NCBI GenBank assembly: GCA_017619735.1
Contig: JAFZRT010000029.1
Coordinates: 78,087-142,086, forward strand
Length of the DNA stretch: 64,000 nt
Source of the DNA: Clostridia bacterium
GTDB lineage: Bacteria > Bacillota > Clostridia > Christensenellales > CAG-138
Direction of reading: 5' to 3'
A program made the position numbers and the translations under genes. Below the pieces are notes generated by a model. The model was not told the origin of the DNA. It saw only the letters and a list, made by a program, of their open reading frames with translations, and ran no database searches. This document shows, in pieces, positions 1-8,374 of the stretch. Positions within the stretch are counted from its first letter, which is position 1; the number at the start of each line of letters is the position of its first letter.

Positions 1-1446
1 GCAAAAATAAACGCCGACGTGGAAGCCAAGCGCGCTGAGCTTGTTTCCAGCGGCGTTTTTCATGAGGGAGTAACCGTAAACGGCATCCCGATCGGCGGCA
101 TGACCTACGATGAAGCGAGGAACGCACTTCGCGAATTTGAAAAGAGCATGGTCGCCGACGTCGGATTTGAGCTCAAGTACGGCGATGATCAGACGCTGGA
201 GATAGGCCGCGATTATTTCACGATCGGCTACAATACAGATGAGATACTTTCCGAAGCCATAATGCTTGCCAGCGACGGCGAGCTTGAGGCGATAAGGCAG
301 CAGATAGACGACCTCGCCGCTCACGGCAAAAACTACGAGATCGAATATGTCGTCAAGATCGACGCGGATCGCGTTATAGAAGAAGTCACCGCCATCGGCG
401 AATCCCTGAAAAAGTCTCCCAAGAACGCCAGCTGCAAACCCAATCCCGACAGCGTCTACAACGGCGGCGACAGGTTCACCTACAAGGCCGGCAGGAACGG
501 CTACGAGCCGAAGACCGAAGAAGCTATCGAGGAGATACTGTCCCGCGCGGAGGCAGGCGATTACGGCACCGTTGTTCTCGAGGGCAATATAATCGAACCG
601 GACATCAAGCTCTCCGACCTGCAGGGCAAGATAGTCAAGCGCTCCTCCTACCGCACGAGCTTCGCCTCCGGGCAGTACGCAGCGCCCAACCGCGTGTTCA
701 ACATCATCAAGGCGAGCGGCCTCGTCAACGGCACGGTGCTCCCGCCCAAGAGCTCCAGCAATCCCGACGATAAGCGCTACGTATTCTCCGCCAACTCCAC
801 CCTGGGCGACAGGACCGAGGCGCTGGGCTGGCTGCCCGCTCCCGGCTTCGTCAACGGCGGCGCCCGCAGCGAAGACTCCCCCGGCGGCGGCGTCTGCCAG
901 GTATCGAGCACGCTTTACAACGCCGTCATCCGAGCCGATCTGCAGATAGTCTACCGCATCAACCATTCGTCTCACGTCGGCTACGTGCCCTGGGGCCTCG
1001 ACGCGACGATCGACACCGGCAGGATCGACTTCAAGTTTGCCAACAACACGAAGAATTACATCTATATCTTCATGTGGGTCAACGAAGCGAAGCAGACCGT
1101 CAACTGCGAGATATGGGGCGATCCCTTCCCCTCCACATTCGACAAGATCGATTTTTATGCCGAACTCGTTGAGGAGACTCCCCCCTCCCCGACCGTATAC
1201 ATCCCCGACTCCTCGCTGACGGCGCCGTATTGGTTTGTCGACAACGAGGCGAAGACCGGATACAAGTATCAGTCCTATAAGCAGTATTACAAAAACGGCG
1301 AGCCCGTTGGCGATCCTATAAGGGTCGCGTCGTCCGAGTACAGGATGCACCCGAAACGTATCCACGTATGGCCCGGGTTCAATCCCGATTACGACATACT
1401 CTATCCGTATTACAAGATAGACCCATATGCCGAAGAAGAGCCGTGA
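1..1446 (+). CDS. VanW family protein, 5' end outside window
   Basis: The frame is open at the left edge, so the N-terminus (probably a signal anchor) is missing; 481 residues are visible. The first part (FHEGVTVNGIPIGGMTYDEA) looks like a peptidoglycan-binding type 4 repeat, a domain that commonly precedes VanW. The VanW domain follows, with its hallmark GGGVCQVSSTLYNA at about residue 295 and HSSHVGYVPWG shortly after. The family is extracytoplasmic and envelope-associated; its biochemical activity is not settled, and the name comes from some vanB-type clusters. No vanH, vanA or vanS genes are nearby, so a glycopeptide-resistance role is not supported. Its TGA directly abuts the stop codon of the convergent spoVAE. 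Confidence 0.9.
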   Translation, partial: AKINADVEAKRAELVSSGVFHEGVTVNGIPIGGMTYDEARNALREFEKSMVADVGFELKYGDDQTLEIGRDYFTIGYNTDEILSEAIMLASDGELEAIRQQIDDLAAHGKNYEIEYVVKIDADRVIEEVTAIGESLKKSPKNASCKPNPDSVYNGGDRFTYKAGRNGYEPKTEEAIEEILSRAEAGDYGTVVLEGNIIEPDIKLSDLQGKIVKRSSYRTSFASGQYAAPNRVFNIIKASGLVNGTVLPPKSSSNPDDKRYVFSANSTLGDRTEALGWLPAPGFVNGGARSEDSPGGGVCQVSSTLYNAVIRADLQIVYRINHSSHVGYVPWGLDATIDTGRIDFKFANNTKNYIYIFMWVNEAKQTVNCEIWGDPFPSTFDKIDFYAELVEETPPSPTVYIPDSSLTAPYWFVDNEAKTGYKYQSYKQYYKNGEPVGDPIRVASSEYRMHPKRIHVWPGFNPDYDILYPYYKIDPYAEEEP

Positions 1447-1815
1447 TCAGTTCTTGGTCCTCGGCCTGAAAATCAAAGCAGTCAAATAGCCGAACACGAT
1501 CGCCGCGGAAACGCCTGCGGCGGTCGCTTTTATTCCGCCTGTCAGCGCGCCGAGAAGGCCGTCTTCCCGAACCCCGTTTATCGCGCCCTTCGCGAGTGCG
1601 TAACCGAAGCCGGTAAGCGGCACCGTTGCGCCAGCGCCGCCGAGCTTTACGAGCGGCTCGTATACGCCGATACCGGTCAGAACCACGCCCGCGGTCACGA
1701 ACAGAACGAGCACTCTCGCCGGGGTCAGACGTGTAAGACTGATCAGAAGCTGACCGATAACGCAGAGCAGCCCGCCTATGACGAAAGCGAGCAGATAATC
1801 CTGTATGCCGCTCAA
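1447..1815 (-). CDS. spoVAE: Stage V sporulation protein AE (SpoVAE)
   Basis: This is a 122-residue, very hydrophobic protein with about four membrane segments, matching the usual 115-125 residues of SpoVAE (AEb type). It is a component of the SpoVA inner-membrane channel that moves dipicolinic acid into the forespore and out at germination. I chose a TTG start at 1815: a good AAAGGAGG ribosome site lies 5 bases upstream, and TTG overlaps the spoVAD stop as TTGA, which implies translational coupling. A longer reading from 2184 would only read through spoVAD out of frame. The gene ends with zero spacing against the VanW gene. Membrane topology is inferred from hydrophobicity only. Confidence 0.92.
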   Translation of the reverse strand: MSGIQDYLLAFVIGGLLCVIGQLLISLTRLTPARVLVLFVTAGVVLTGIGVYEPLVKLGGAGATVPLTGFGYALAKGAINGVREDGLLGALTGGIKATAAGVSAAIVFGYLTALIFRPRTKN

Positions 1816-2849
1816 ACGCTCCTCCTTTCGATCACAGCCGCGTGAGCAATCGAGGGTATTGTTTCCCCCTGAAGGCTCGAAAGAGGGCTCAGGAGCGCTC
1901 CTGTGGCCACAAACAGTATCCTTTCGAGCACGCCGCTCTCGATATCGGGAAGGAGCTTCGCGCTGAGCACTGAAGCGCAGCAGCCGCATCCGCTCCCTCC
2001 GCACATCACGTTTTGATCCTTTGAGAATATCATCATTCCGCAGTCGGAGTGATTGCGGCTCACGTCGTAGCCCTTCATATAGCAGAGCTCGTAAAGCATC
2101 TGCGTACCGAACGACCCGAGGTCGCCTGTCACTATCCTGGTGAAATGCTCGGGCCCTACACCCATATCCTCCATGTGTGCGCATATAGTCGACGCGGCGG
2201 CGGGAGCCATTGCCGCCCCCATATTGCTCGCGTCGGTTATTCCGTAGTCCTGGACCCTGCCTATCGTCCCGCCCGTCAGGATAATGCTTTCGTAGTACGC
2301 ATCGCGTATCTTCGCGTTCGAAGCCGAGACGGCGACAGCCGCGGCTCCCGTGACGGTGCGCTGCGCCGTCGGGGACGACTGCGTTCCCATCTCAAGAGGA
2401 TAGCGGAACTCCCTTTCCGAGGATGAAAAATGACTGCTCGCACCGCATACAGCAAGCTCCGCAAAGCCGCCGTCTATCAGCATAGCCGCGTTTAAAAGGC
2501 CTTCCGCCATCGTCGAGCACGCTCCGTACATTCCCATAAACGGGGAGCGAAGCTCTCTCGCGGCAAATCCCGCGGAGATTATTTGGCTCAAAAGATCTCC
2601 GCCAAGGAACAGGTCCATATCGTCAGGCTCCCTGCCGATCTTTTCGAGGGCGAGCCTGACCGCGCTCTGCAGCATACGGCTCTCCGCCTGTTCAAAGCTG
2701 TCAAGTCCTATCGTATCGTCCTTGTAGATCACGTCGAACAGCTTGCCCAATGGGCCCTCGCCTTCCTTGCTTCCTACGAAAGAAGCCGAAGAAACTATGC
2801 GTGGCTTCGACGGAAGCTTGAAGGACTGTTTTCCTATCTTCTTGTTCAT
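1812..2849 (-). CDS. spoVAD: Stage V sporulation protein AD (SpoVAD)
   Basis: This 345-residue thiolase-fold protein is the cytoplasmic DPA-binding subunit of the SpoVA channel. Recognisable stretches are GKQSFKLPSKPRIVSSASFV near the start, FMGMYGACSTMAEGLLNAA in the middle and SDCGMMIFSKDQ with GGSGCGCCASVL towards the C-terminus. The ATG at 2849 has an AAAGG ribosome site 7 bases upstream; an in-frame ATG 15 codons earlier lacks one. It is the first gene of its transcript because a terminator and a candidate sigma-G promoter lie directly upstream. In most Clostridia spoVAC precedes spoVAD; here it is absent from the window, leaving a two-gene AD-AE unit. Confidence 0.96.
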   Translation of the reverse strand: MNKKIGKQSFKLPSKPRIVSSASFVGSKEGEGPLGKLFDVIYKDDTIGLDSFEQAESRMLQSAVRLALEKIGREPDDMDLFLGGDLLSQIISAGFAARELRSPFMGMYGACSTMAEGLLNAAMLIDGGFAELAVCGASSHFSSSEREFRYPLEMGTQSSPTAQRTVTGAAAVAVSASNAKIRDAYYESIILTGGTIGRVQDYGITDASNMGAAMAPAAASTICAHMEDMGVGPEHFTRIVTGDLGSFGTQMLYELCYMKGYDVSRNHSDCGMMIFSKDQNVMCGGSGCGCCASVLSAKLLPDIESGVLERILFVATGALLSPLSSLQGETIPSIAHAAVIERRSV

Positions 2850-2875
2850 ATTACTGCCTTTCGATTTGATACCTG

Positions 2876-2905
2876 TATTATGAGCAGAATACAAACGGAT
2901 ATGTA
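2876..2905 (-). promoter_or_regulatory. Candidate sigma-G promoter of spoVAD-spoVAE
   Basis: On the minus strand TACATA (2905-2900) is followed after 17 bases by CATAATA (2882-2876). The Bacillus sigma-G consensus is TGHATR with 17-18 bases to CATWHTA, so there is one mismatch. The position, directly after a terminator and about 27 bases before the spoVAD start, fits forespore-specific transcription known for spoVA operons. This is inferred by eye. Confidence 0.55.
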
Positions 2906-2935
2906 AACAAAAAGGAAGGACGTCAGTCCTTCCTT
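2905..2935 (-). terminator. Rho-independent terminator after eda
   Basis: A perfect 10-bp stem (2912-2921 with 2926-2935) and a 4-base GTCA loop are followed on the minus strand by TTTTTGTTT. It closes the long minus-strand transcript ending in eda and insulates spoVAD. Confidence 0.9.
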
Positions 2936-2950
2936 ACATTATTCGGCCGT

Positions 2951-3586
2951 TCAGCCGAGAGCGGAGTACATATCCTCCGCGGCGGATCTTATCAGGTCGA
3001 AGCGCTTTTCGGCGATCAGTTTCGGATCGAACAGAGAACTGCTGACGCCGTATGCGGCTGCGCCGGCATCTTCGAACGAACGGATATTGTTTTTCGTAAT
3101 GCCCGCCACTGCCGCCATCATTATATGCGCGAGAGGCGCGCGTACGGCCTTGAAATAATCTACGCCCAATGCTCCGGCGGGGAATATTTTGACTATATCC
3201 GCCCCGAACCGGTGCGCCGCGGCTATCTCGGTAGGCGTTATTGCGCCGGGAATGGATATGAGCGAAAGACGCTTGGTCTCCTCGATCACCTCTTTGTCGG
3301 TATTGGGAGAAATGATGAATGCCGCGCCGGACTCAGCTGCGATTATAACCTGTTCCCTGTTCATGACCGTTCCCGCTCCGACAGCCGCATCCGCGGGGAG
3401 AGCAGCGGAAAGGGCCCGTATAGCGTCAGCCGTCAGCGAAGAGGGCTTGTCCTGCTCAAAAGTCACTTCGAAAGCACGGACGCCGCCCTCGTAAAGCGCG
3501 AGTGCGGCTTTTACGAGATCTTCGCCGTATATCCCGCGGGCTATCGCTATTATCTTTGAGTCAAGTATGGTCTTCAGCGTATCCAT
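2951..3586 (-). CDS. eda: KDPG/KHG aldolase (2-dehydro-3-deoxyphosphogluconate aldolase)
   Basis: At 211 residues this has the normal length of the class I aldolase that splits 2-keto-3-deoxy-6-phosphogluconate into pyruvate and glyceraldehyde 3-phosphate. Family marks are the catalytic-base region FEVTFE near residue 40, GAGTVM, and the Schiff-base lysine in ADIVKIFPA. I prefer the ATG at 3586 because GAGGTGG lies 4 bases upstream; an ATG at 3598 overlaps the trmL stop (TGATGA) and would add four residues. It is the last gene of the minus-strand run. No kdgK or edd is nearby, so the physiological substrate (glucuronate, galacturonate or gluconate pathway) is open. Confidence 0.93.
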   Translation of the reverse strand: MDTLKTILDSKIIAIARGIYGEDLVKAALALYEGGVRAFEVTFEQDKPSSLTADAIRALSAALPADAAVGAGTVMNREQVIIAAESGAAFIISPNTDKEVIEETKRLSLISIPGAITPTEIAAAHRFGADIVKIFPAGALGVDYFKAVRAPLAHIMMAAVAGITKNNIRSFEDAGAAAYGVSSSLFDPKLIAEKRFDLIRSAAEDMYSALG

Positions 3587-3597
3587 TATCCACCTCA

Positions 3598-4059
3598 TCA
3601 GTGCATTCCTTTGAATCCGTTCTGCCTGAACGCCTCGTAAACGACGATCGCGACCGAGTTGGACAGGTTCAGCGAGCGCTCGTTCGGCCGCATGGGTATC
3701 CTGAATATGCGGTCCCTGTGCTCTGAAAGTATCCTCTCTCCCAATCCGGCGGTCTCCTTGCCGAACACGAGGAAATCGCCCTCCTCATAGCTGACGTCGG
3801 CATAGCTCTTCTCGGCGTGTGTGGAGAAAAGGAAGAACCTCGCTCCCCTGTTCTTCTCCTCTACCTCCTCGAAGCTGTCGTAATAGAATATCCGGAGATC
3901 CTTCCAGTAATCGAGGCCGGCTCGCTTCAGCTGTCTGTCGTCAACGGAAAATCCAAGCGGACGAACGAGGTGCAGACTGCACCCCGTGACCGCACATGTT
4001 CTGGAAATATTGCCGGTGTTCTGAGGGATCTCCGGCTCTACAAGCACTATGTTGAACAT
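3598..4059 (-). CDS. trmL: tRNA (cytidine/uridine(34)-2'-O)-methyltransferase TrmL
   Basis: This 153-residue SPOUT methyltransferase methylates the ribose of the wobble nucleotide in certain leucine tRNAs using S-adenosylmethionine. Seen directly are the N-terminal EPEIPQNTGNISRTCA, FGKETAGLGE in the knot, and the C-terminal RSLNLSNSVAIVVYEA, all characteristic of TrmL. The length is typical. It starts one base after the stop of the SleB-like gene and its stop overlaps the alternative eda start, so these genes are co-transcribed. Confidence 0.95.
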   Translation of the reverse strand: MFNIVLVEPEIPQNTGNISRTCAVTGCSLHLVRPLGFSVDDRQLKRAGLDYWKDLRIFYYDSFEEVEEKNRGARFFLFSTHAEKSYADVSYEEGDFLVFGKETAGLGERILSEHRDRIFRIPMRPNERSLNLSNSVAIVVYEAFRQNGFKGMH

Positions 4060-4060
4060 C

Positions 4061-5095
4061 TCAATAAGTCCCTATTCCGTAGAAGAAACAGTTGCCCTCT
4101 ATCGTCGCGTAATACAGCATATAGCTCGCCCACGTGGTCCCCAGATAAGCTGCCCTGTAGAAGAGCACCTTCTTGGGCAGTGTCGAGCCGTGCTGCTGGA
4201 ACACGTACCTTGCGGCAATGAGCGTCTGCTCCGTCGCGACCACGCCCTCCAGAGCGGATTCGGGCAGGAACTGGTTATGCTGGAACATAACACCGGGCAC
4301 GTCGTCTGGGAAATGGCCGGATTCGTTCATGACCCTGTTGAGTATCACGCTGGAGATCGCTCTCAAGCCGAGCTGAGTCGCGCCGGGCGCTTCCACGACG
4401 AGGAATCTCGCTACAAGATCCACGTCCTCGTCCGAGAACTGCCCGGGCGATACCGAATAATACGGGAATGGCGTCGGCGTGGGAGTTGCCGTGGGCTTAG
4501 GAGTCTTCGTGGGCTTTGGCGTCTTTGTCGGCTTGGGAGTCGGCGTAGGCGTGGGCTTCGGGGTCTTCGTGGGCTTGGGCGTCCTCGTCGGCTTCGGAGT
4601 CGGCGAAGGCGTGGGTTTCGGAGTCTTCGTGGGCTTGGGCGTTGCCGTGGGCTCCGGAGCAGCAGTAGGTACCGGCGTGGGAGGCACGCCTATCGTGACG
4701 AACTGCTTTGCGATATAGCCGGTATGGCTGCCGACCTTAACGCGGTACCATTCGTCGTTCTCCCCCGTCACCGTGACCTCGCGGCCGTAAAGGAGCATCG
4801 TCATAACGGCTCCTTCCTTCGATGGCGCGCGCCTTAAATTGACGCCGTTGCCGCTGACGTAGCCCTGCATCTGTTCAGTATCCTTTATCGGGTGAGGCGA
4901 CGGTGTCGGCTCCTCGGTCGGCTCCGGAGCGGAAGTCGGCTCGTCGGTAAAAACGTCGGGCTCGGCGGTAAAAGAGCTTTCGGGCATAACGCTCTGTGCG
5001 TCGGGAACGTTGAATACGGTGGGGTCGCCGTATTTTCTGCAGCCCGCGCAGAAGAAAATGCATATGAGCAGTGTGAAAGCCAGAAACCTCTTCAT
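4061..5095 (-). CDS. SH3-domain lipoprotein with SleB-like cell wall hydrolase domain
   Basis: A 344-residue secreted protein. It has an N-terminal lipoprotein signal ending at Cys19, an acidic Pro/Thr region, a bacterial SH3 domain at about residues 78-135 ([19 protein letters not shown]), a long Pro/Thr/Lys linker made of a 20-residue tandem repeat (about 140-215), and a C-terminal SleB/CwlJ-type hydrolase domain (about 220-344) with [19 protein letters not shown] and SSVILNRV. In the family the Glu of this first motif is the catalytic residue of lytic transglycosylase-like activity on spore cortex or wall. AAAGGGA precedes the start by 10 bases. It sits in the hslU-trmL run rather than beside a spore gene, so a vegetative wall role is equally possible. 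Confidence 0.85.
   Translation of the reverse strand: MKRFLAFTLLICIFFCAGCRKYGDPTVFNVPDAQSVMPESSFTAEPDVFTDEPTSAPEPTEEPTPSPHPIKDTEQMQGYVSGNGVNLRRAPSKEGAVMTMLLYGREVTVTGENDEWYRVKVGSHTGYIAKQFVTIGVPPTPVPTAAPEPTATPKPTKTPKPTPSPTPKPTRTPKPTKTPKPTPTPTPKPTKTPKPTKTPKPTATPTPTPFPYYSVSPGQFSDEDVDLVARFLVVEAPGATQLGLRAISSVILNRVMNESGHFPDDVPGVMFQHNQFLPESALEGVVATEQTLIAARYVFQQHGSTLPKKVLFYRAAYLGTTWASYMLYYATIEGNCFFYGIGTY
4501..4656. repeat. 60-bp tandem repeat, about 2.6 copies, within the SleB-like lipoprotein gene
   Basis: Bases 4501-4560, 4561-4620 and 4621-4656 are near-identical successive copies of a 60-base unit differing at a handful of positions. Each full copy encodes 20 residues of the [14 protein letters not shown] type. 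The phase is exact, so copy-number change would keep the reading frame. Confidence 0.93.
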
Positions 5096-5126
5096 AAAAC
5101 CGATCCCTTTCTGTTTGTCCCCCCGG

Positions 5127-6521
5127 TTATACTATGTATTTGTTCAGGTCTTCAGTCGTCTTTGACATATTAAGATGCGACTCGACATAAGCCCTGTCGA
5201 TTACGACGTCTATCATAGGGTGCTCGCCGCTCGCATTGAAGGAGATATCGTCGAGCAGGTTTTCGATTATCGTGTGCAGCCGCCTTGCGCCGATGTTCTC
5301 GCTGGTCTCGTTTGCGGCAAAAGCGGCTTCCGCGATCGCGTGCTTCGCGCCGTCGTCGAAGGACAGCCGCACGTTGTCGGTCAGGAGCAGCGCTTCATAC
5401 TGCTTCGTAACGGCGTTTTCGGGCTGGGTGAGTATCCTTTCGTAATCCTCGACTGTCAGCGCGTTGAGCTTTACCCTTATGGGGAAACGGCCCTGCAGCT
5501 CGGGGATCAGGTCGCTGACCTTGGAGACATGGAATGCGCCCGCCGCGATAAAGAGCATGTAATCCGTCTTTACGGGTCCGTATTTAGTATTGACGGTGCT
5601 TCCCTCGACTATCGGGAGTATATCGCGCTGCACGCCCTCGCGGGAGACGTCGGCCCCCACTGTGTTGCCCGCGGCCGCTATCTTGTCTATCTCGTCTATA
5701 AAGATTATCCCGTCCTGCTCGGCGCGCTCTATCGCGCGGTCGATCACCTCGTCCATGTCGATAAGCTTGTCGGATTCTTCGGCAACGAGTATTCTCCTCG
5801 CCTCGGAGACGGGGACCTTCCTCTGTTTTTTCTTCTTGGGGAGCATGCCGCCGAACATCTCGTTGATATTGAGATCGATGCCCATAGCCAGCATGGCGTC
5901 GTTCCCGCTGTTGGATTCGGTCACTTCAACGGTGACTATCCTGTCCTCGAGCTCGCCGCGGCGGAGAGCTTCGAGAGTCGTGCGGCGCTTCTCCGCGCGA
6001 CGGGTCTTCTCCTCCTCGCTGATCTCCGGTTCGGAGGGTTCGGCCTTGGGTCCCAAAAGCATCTGCAGCCCGAAAAGGTTTGCGGCCTTGCTCTGCTTGC
6101 TCTTTGCGGAGGGGTCTACTCCGAGGAGTTCCACGAGACGCTGTTCGGCCGCGGCTTCCGCCATCATACGGACGCGCTCGTATTCGCCCTGCTTGCACAG
6201 CCTGATGGACGCTTCCACAAGGTCGCGCACCATGGAATCGACGTCCCTGCCGACGTAACCTACCTCGGTGAACTTGGTCGCCTCGACCTTGACGAAAGGC
6301 GCTTCGACGAGCTTTGCGAGACGGCGCGATATCTCGGTCTTGCCAACGCCGGTGGGTCCCATCATGATTATGTTCTTAGGGGTTATCTCCTCGCGCATTT
6401 CAAGAGGCAGACGCGAACGGCGGTACCTGTTGCGCAAAGCTATTGCGACGGAGCGCTTTGCTTCGTCCTGACCGATTATGTATCTGTCGAGCTGTTCGAC
6501 TATCTGTTTCGGAGTCAGCAT
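5127..6521 (-). CDS. hslU: ATP-dependent protease ATPase subunit HslU (ClpY)
   Basis: This 464-residue AAA+ unfoldase forms the hexameric cap of the HslV protease. Seen are Walker A GPTGVGKT (residues 55-62), the pore loop GYVGRD (88-93), the I-domain (about 110-245), Walker B IIFIDEID (272-279) and the C-terminal tail EDLNKYIV, which in the family docks into HslV. The length is normal. It starts one base after hslV ends. In Bacillus the gene is clpY/codX and is followed by codY; here a wall hydrolase follows. Confidence 0.97.
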   Translation of the reverse strand: MLTPKQIVEQLDRYIIGQDEAKRSVAIALRNRYRRSRLPLEMREEITPKNIIMMGPTGVGKTEISRRLAKLVEAPFVKVEATKFTEVGYVGRDVDSMVRDLVEASIRLCKQGEYERVRMMAEAAAEQRLVELLGVDPSAKSKQSKAANLFGLQMLLGPKAEPSEPEISEEEKTRRAEKRRTTLEALRRGELEDRIVTVEVTESNSGNDAMLAMGIDLNINEMFGGMLPKKKKQRKVPVSEARRILVAEESDKLIDMDEVIDRAIERAEQDGIIFIDEIDKIAAAGNTVGADVSREGVQRDILPIVEGSTVNTKYGPVKTDYMLFIAAGAFHVSKVSDLIPELQGRFPIRVKLNALTVEDYERILTQPENAVTKQYEALLLTDNVRLSFDDGAKHAIAEAAFAANETSENIGARRLHTIIENLLDDISFNASGEHPMIDVVIDRAYVESHLNMSKTTEDLNKYIV

Positions 6522-6522
6522 A

Positions 6523-7059
6523 TCAAACCTCCTCCACCGTTACGTTGTTGTTGGTGTAAACGCAGATATCGGAAGCGATGAGTATCGCTTTTTCCGCGAT
6601 CTCCTTAGCCGGGAGATCCGTATTCTGCTTAAGCGCCCTCGCGGCGGCGAGCGCGTACATGCCGCCGGAGCCGATGGCCGCTATCCCGTCGTCGGGATAA
6701 ATGACCTCGCCCGTGCCGGACACGATCAGCAGCTCGTCCTTGTCCGCGCAGATGAGCAGCGCCTGCAGCTGACGCATGACCTTGTCGCTGCGCCAGTCCT
6801 GCGCAAGAGCAACCGCCGCGCGGGAGAGACCGCCGCCGAACTGCTCGAGCTTGCTTTCGAATCTGTCGCAGAGCGTGAAAGCGTCGGCGACCGATCCCGC
6901 AAAACCGACGACGACCTTATCGTTGTAGATCCTGCGGACCTTCTTTGCGGTATGCTTCATTATGGTATTTTCGCCGAGCGTCACCTGTCCGTCGCCCGCT
7001 ATGGCGCAGCCGGAATCGGACTTGACGGCGACTATCGTCGTACCCTTGAACTCTTCCAT
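6523..7059 (-). CDS. hslV: ATP-dependent protease peptidase subunit HslV (ClpQ)
   Basis: A 178-residue N-terminal nucleophile peptidase of the HslUV complex. The motif GTTIVAVK near the start gives a threonine nucleophile (Thr7 after removal of a short propeptide), the usual Thr type and not the Ser of Bacillus ClpQ. The core [14 protein letters not shown] and [14 protein letters not shown] are typical. I start at the ATG at 7059, preceded by AAGGAAGGA; a longer reading to 7155 would lie inside trmFO and add non-homologous residues. It is one base from the trmFO stop, so it is co-transcribed and probably coupled. Confidence 0.96.
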   Translation of the reverse strand: MEEFKGTTIVAVKSDSGCAIAGDGQVTLGENTIMKHTAKKVRRIYNDKVVVGFAGSVADAFTLCDRFESKLEQFGGGLSRAAVALAQDWRSDKVMRQLQALLICADKDELLIVSGTGEVIYPDDGIAAIGSGGMYALAAARALKQNTDLPAKEIAEKAILIASDICVYTNNNVTVEEV

Positions 7060-7060
7060 A

Positions 7061-8374
7061 TCATATTCCTTCCTTGCACAGTTCATCGATGCGGCCGAGC
7101 GCGCGCTGTGCAGCCGCGGCGTAACGCAAACGCTTGTTTTTCGGCGCCTTTTCAAGCGGCGCTATGATGCCGAAAGTAACGTTCATCGGCTGAAAATCGG
7201 AGCCGTTGTATTCGGAAACGTAATGGCCCAATGCGCCTATGGCCGTCTCAGCACCGAAATCGATCGGTGGCAGTCCCTTTAGCTTTCTTGCCATGCTGAC
7301 GCCCGCCGTGAATCCGGAGGAGGCGCTTTCGACGTAGCCCTCGACGCCGGTGATCTGCCCGGCGAAATACAGGTCGTCCCTTTTGATCAGTGAGTAATCG
7401 TACGAGAGCTTCCCCGGGGAATCCATGTAGGAATTGCGGTGCATGACGCCGTATCTTACGAACTCCGCGTTCCCGAGACCGGGTATCATGGAGAATACTC
7501 GCTTTTGCTCGCCGAACTTCAGATTGGTCTGGAAACCGACCATGTTGAATAATGTGCCATCGCTGTTGTCCTGCCTCAGCTGGACAACGGCGAACGGCTG
7601 CCTGCCGGTATTCGGATCCACGAGCCCGACCGGCTTCATCGGCCCGAACGCGAGCGTCATATCGCCTCGTTTGGCCATTATCTCTACGGGCATGCATCCT
7701 TCGAATACCTTGGGCGTCTCGAACTCGTGCAGCTCGACTGTCTCGGCCGAGACGAGCTCACGCACGAAACGGAAATACTCCTCGGAGTTCAGCGGACAGT
7801 TGAGGTAATCGGCGCCGGAACCCTTTTCATACCTCGACGAGGCGAACACACGGCTCATGTCGAGGGATTCCTTTGTGACTATCGGAGCGGCGGCGTCGTG
7901 GAAATGCAGAGTCGTTCCCGTTGCGCGCTCGATGCTCTCTAATAGCTTACCGTCGGTCAACGGGCCGGTAGCTATTATGCAGGGGCCGTCGGGGATATCC
8001 TCCGCCTCGGCTTCCTCCACGGAGATCAACGGATGATCCGAGATCCTTTTCGTGACGAGCCGTGAAAACAGAGTCCTGTCCACCGCAAGCGCTCCGCCTG
8101 CGGGTACGCGGGTCTTATCCGCGCAATCCATTATCAGCGACCGCATGCGCCGGAGTTCTTCCTTGAGCAGACCGACTGCGTTTTCGATATTGTCCGATCG
8201 CAGCGAATTGGAGCAGACGAGTTCGCAGAAGCTGCCGATCTTATGCGCGGGCGAAAGACGGTGGGGCTTCATGTCGATCAGGGTCACGGGTATCCCGCGC
8301 TCCGCGATCTGCCATGCCGCTTCGCATCCTGCGAGCCCCGCTCCTATCACTTTTACGCAGGGACCGTCCATCAT
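7061..8374 (-). CDS. trmFO: FADH2-dependent tRNA (uracil(54)-C5)-methyltransferase TrmFO
   Basis: This 437-residue folate/FAD enzyme makes ribothymidine at position 54 of tRNA using methylenetetrahydrofolate. Motifs are the N-terminal dinucleotide-binding [24 protein letters not shown] with its conserved Cys, and the C-terminal [16 protein letters not shown]. The start at 8374 (ATGATG) overlaps the topA stop by four bases. In Bacillus subtilis trmFO is followed by codV (a XerC-like recombinase) before clpQ; that gene is missing here and hslV follows directly. Confidence 0.97.
   Translation of the reverse strand: MMDGPCVKVIGAGLAGCEAAWQIAERGIPVTLIDMKPHRLSPAHKIGSFCELVCSNSLRSDNIENAVGLLKEELRRMRSLIMDCADKTRVPAGGALAVDRTLFSRLVTKRISDHPLISVEEAEAEDIPDGPCIIATGPLTDGKLLESIERATGTTLHFHDAAAPIVTKESLDMSRVFASSRYEKGSGADYLNCPLNSEEYFRFVRELVSAETVELHEFETPKVFEGCMPVEIMAKRGDMTLAFGPMKPVGLVDPNTGRQPFAVVQLRQDNSDGTLFNMVGFQTNLKFGEQKRVFSMIPGLGNAEFVRYGVMHRNSYMDSPGKLSYDYSLIKRDDLYFAGQITGVEGYVESASSGFTAGVSMARKLKGLPPIDFGAETAIGALGHYVSEYNGSDFQPMNVTFGIIAPLEKAPKNKRLRYAAAAQRALGRIDELCKEGI

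Noticed and set aside
1816-2184. N-terminal extension of SpoVAE up to 2184
   Set aside because: It would be Arg/Gly/Ser-rich, out of frame with spoVAD and not homologous. The TTG at 1815 with an AAAGGAGG site gives the normal length.
4469-4680. Possible CRISPR-like repeat array
   Set aside because: The repeats are directly adjacent, in frame with a Pro/Thr linker, and have no unique spacers or cas genes.
5175-6581. A 468-codon plus-strand open frame
   Set aside because: Opposite hslU, which has all AAA+ motifs in the right order.
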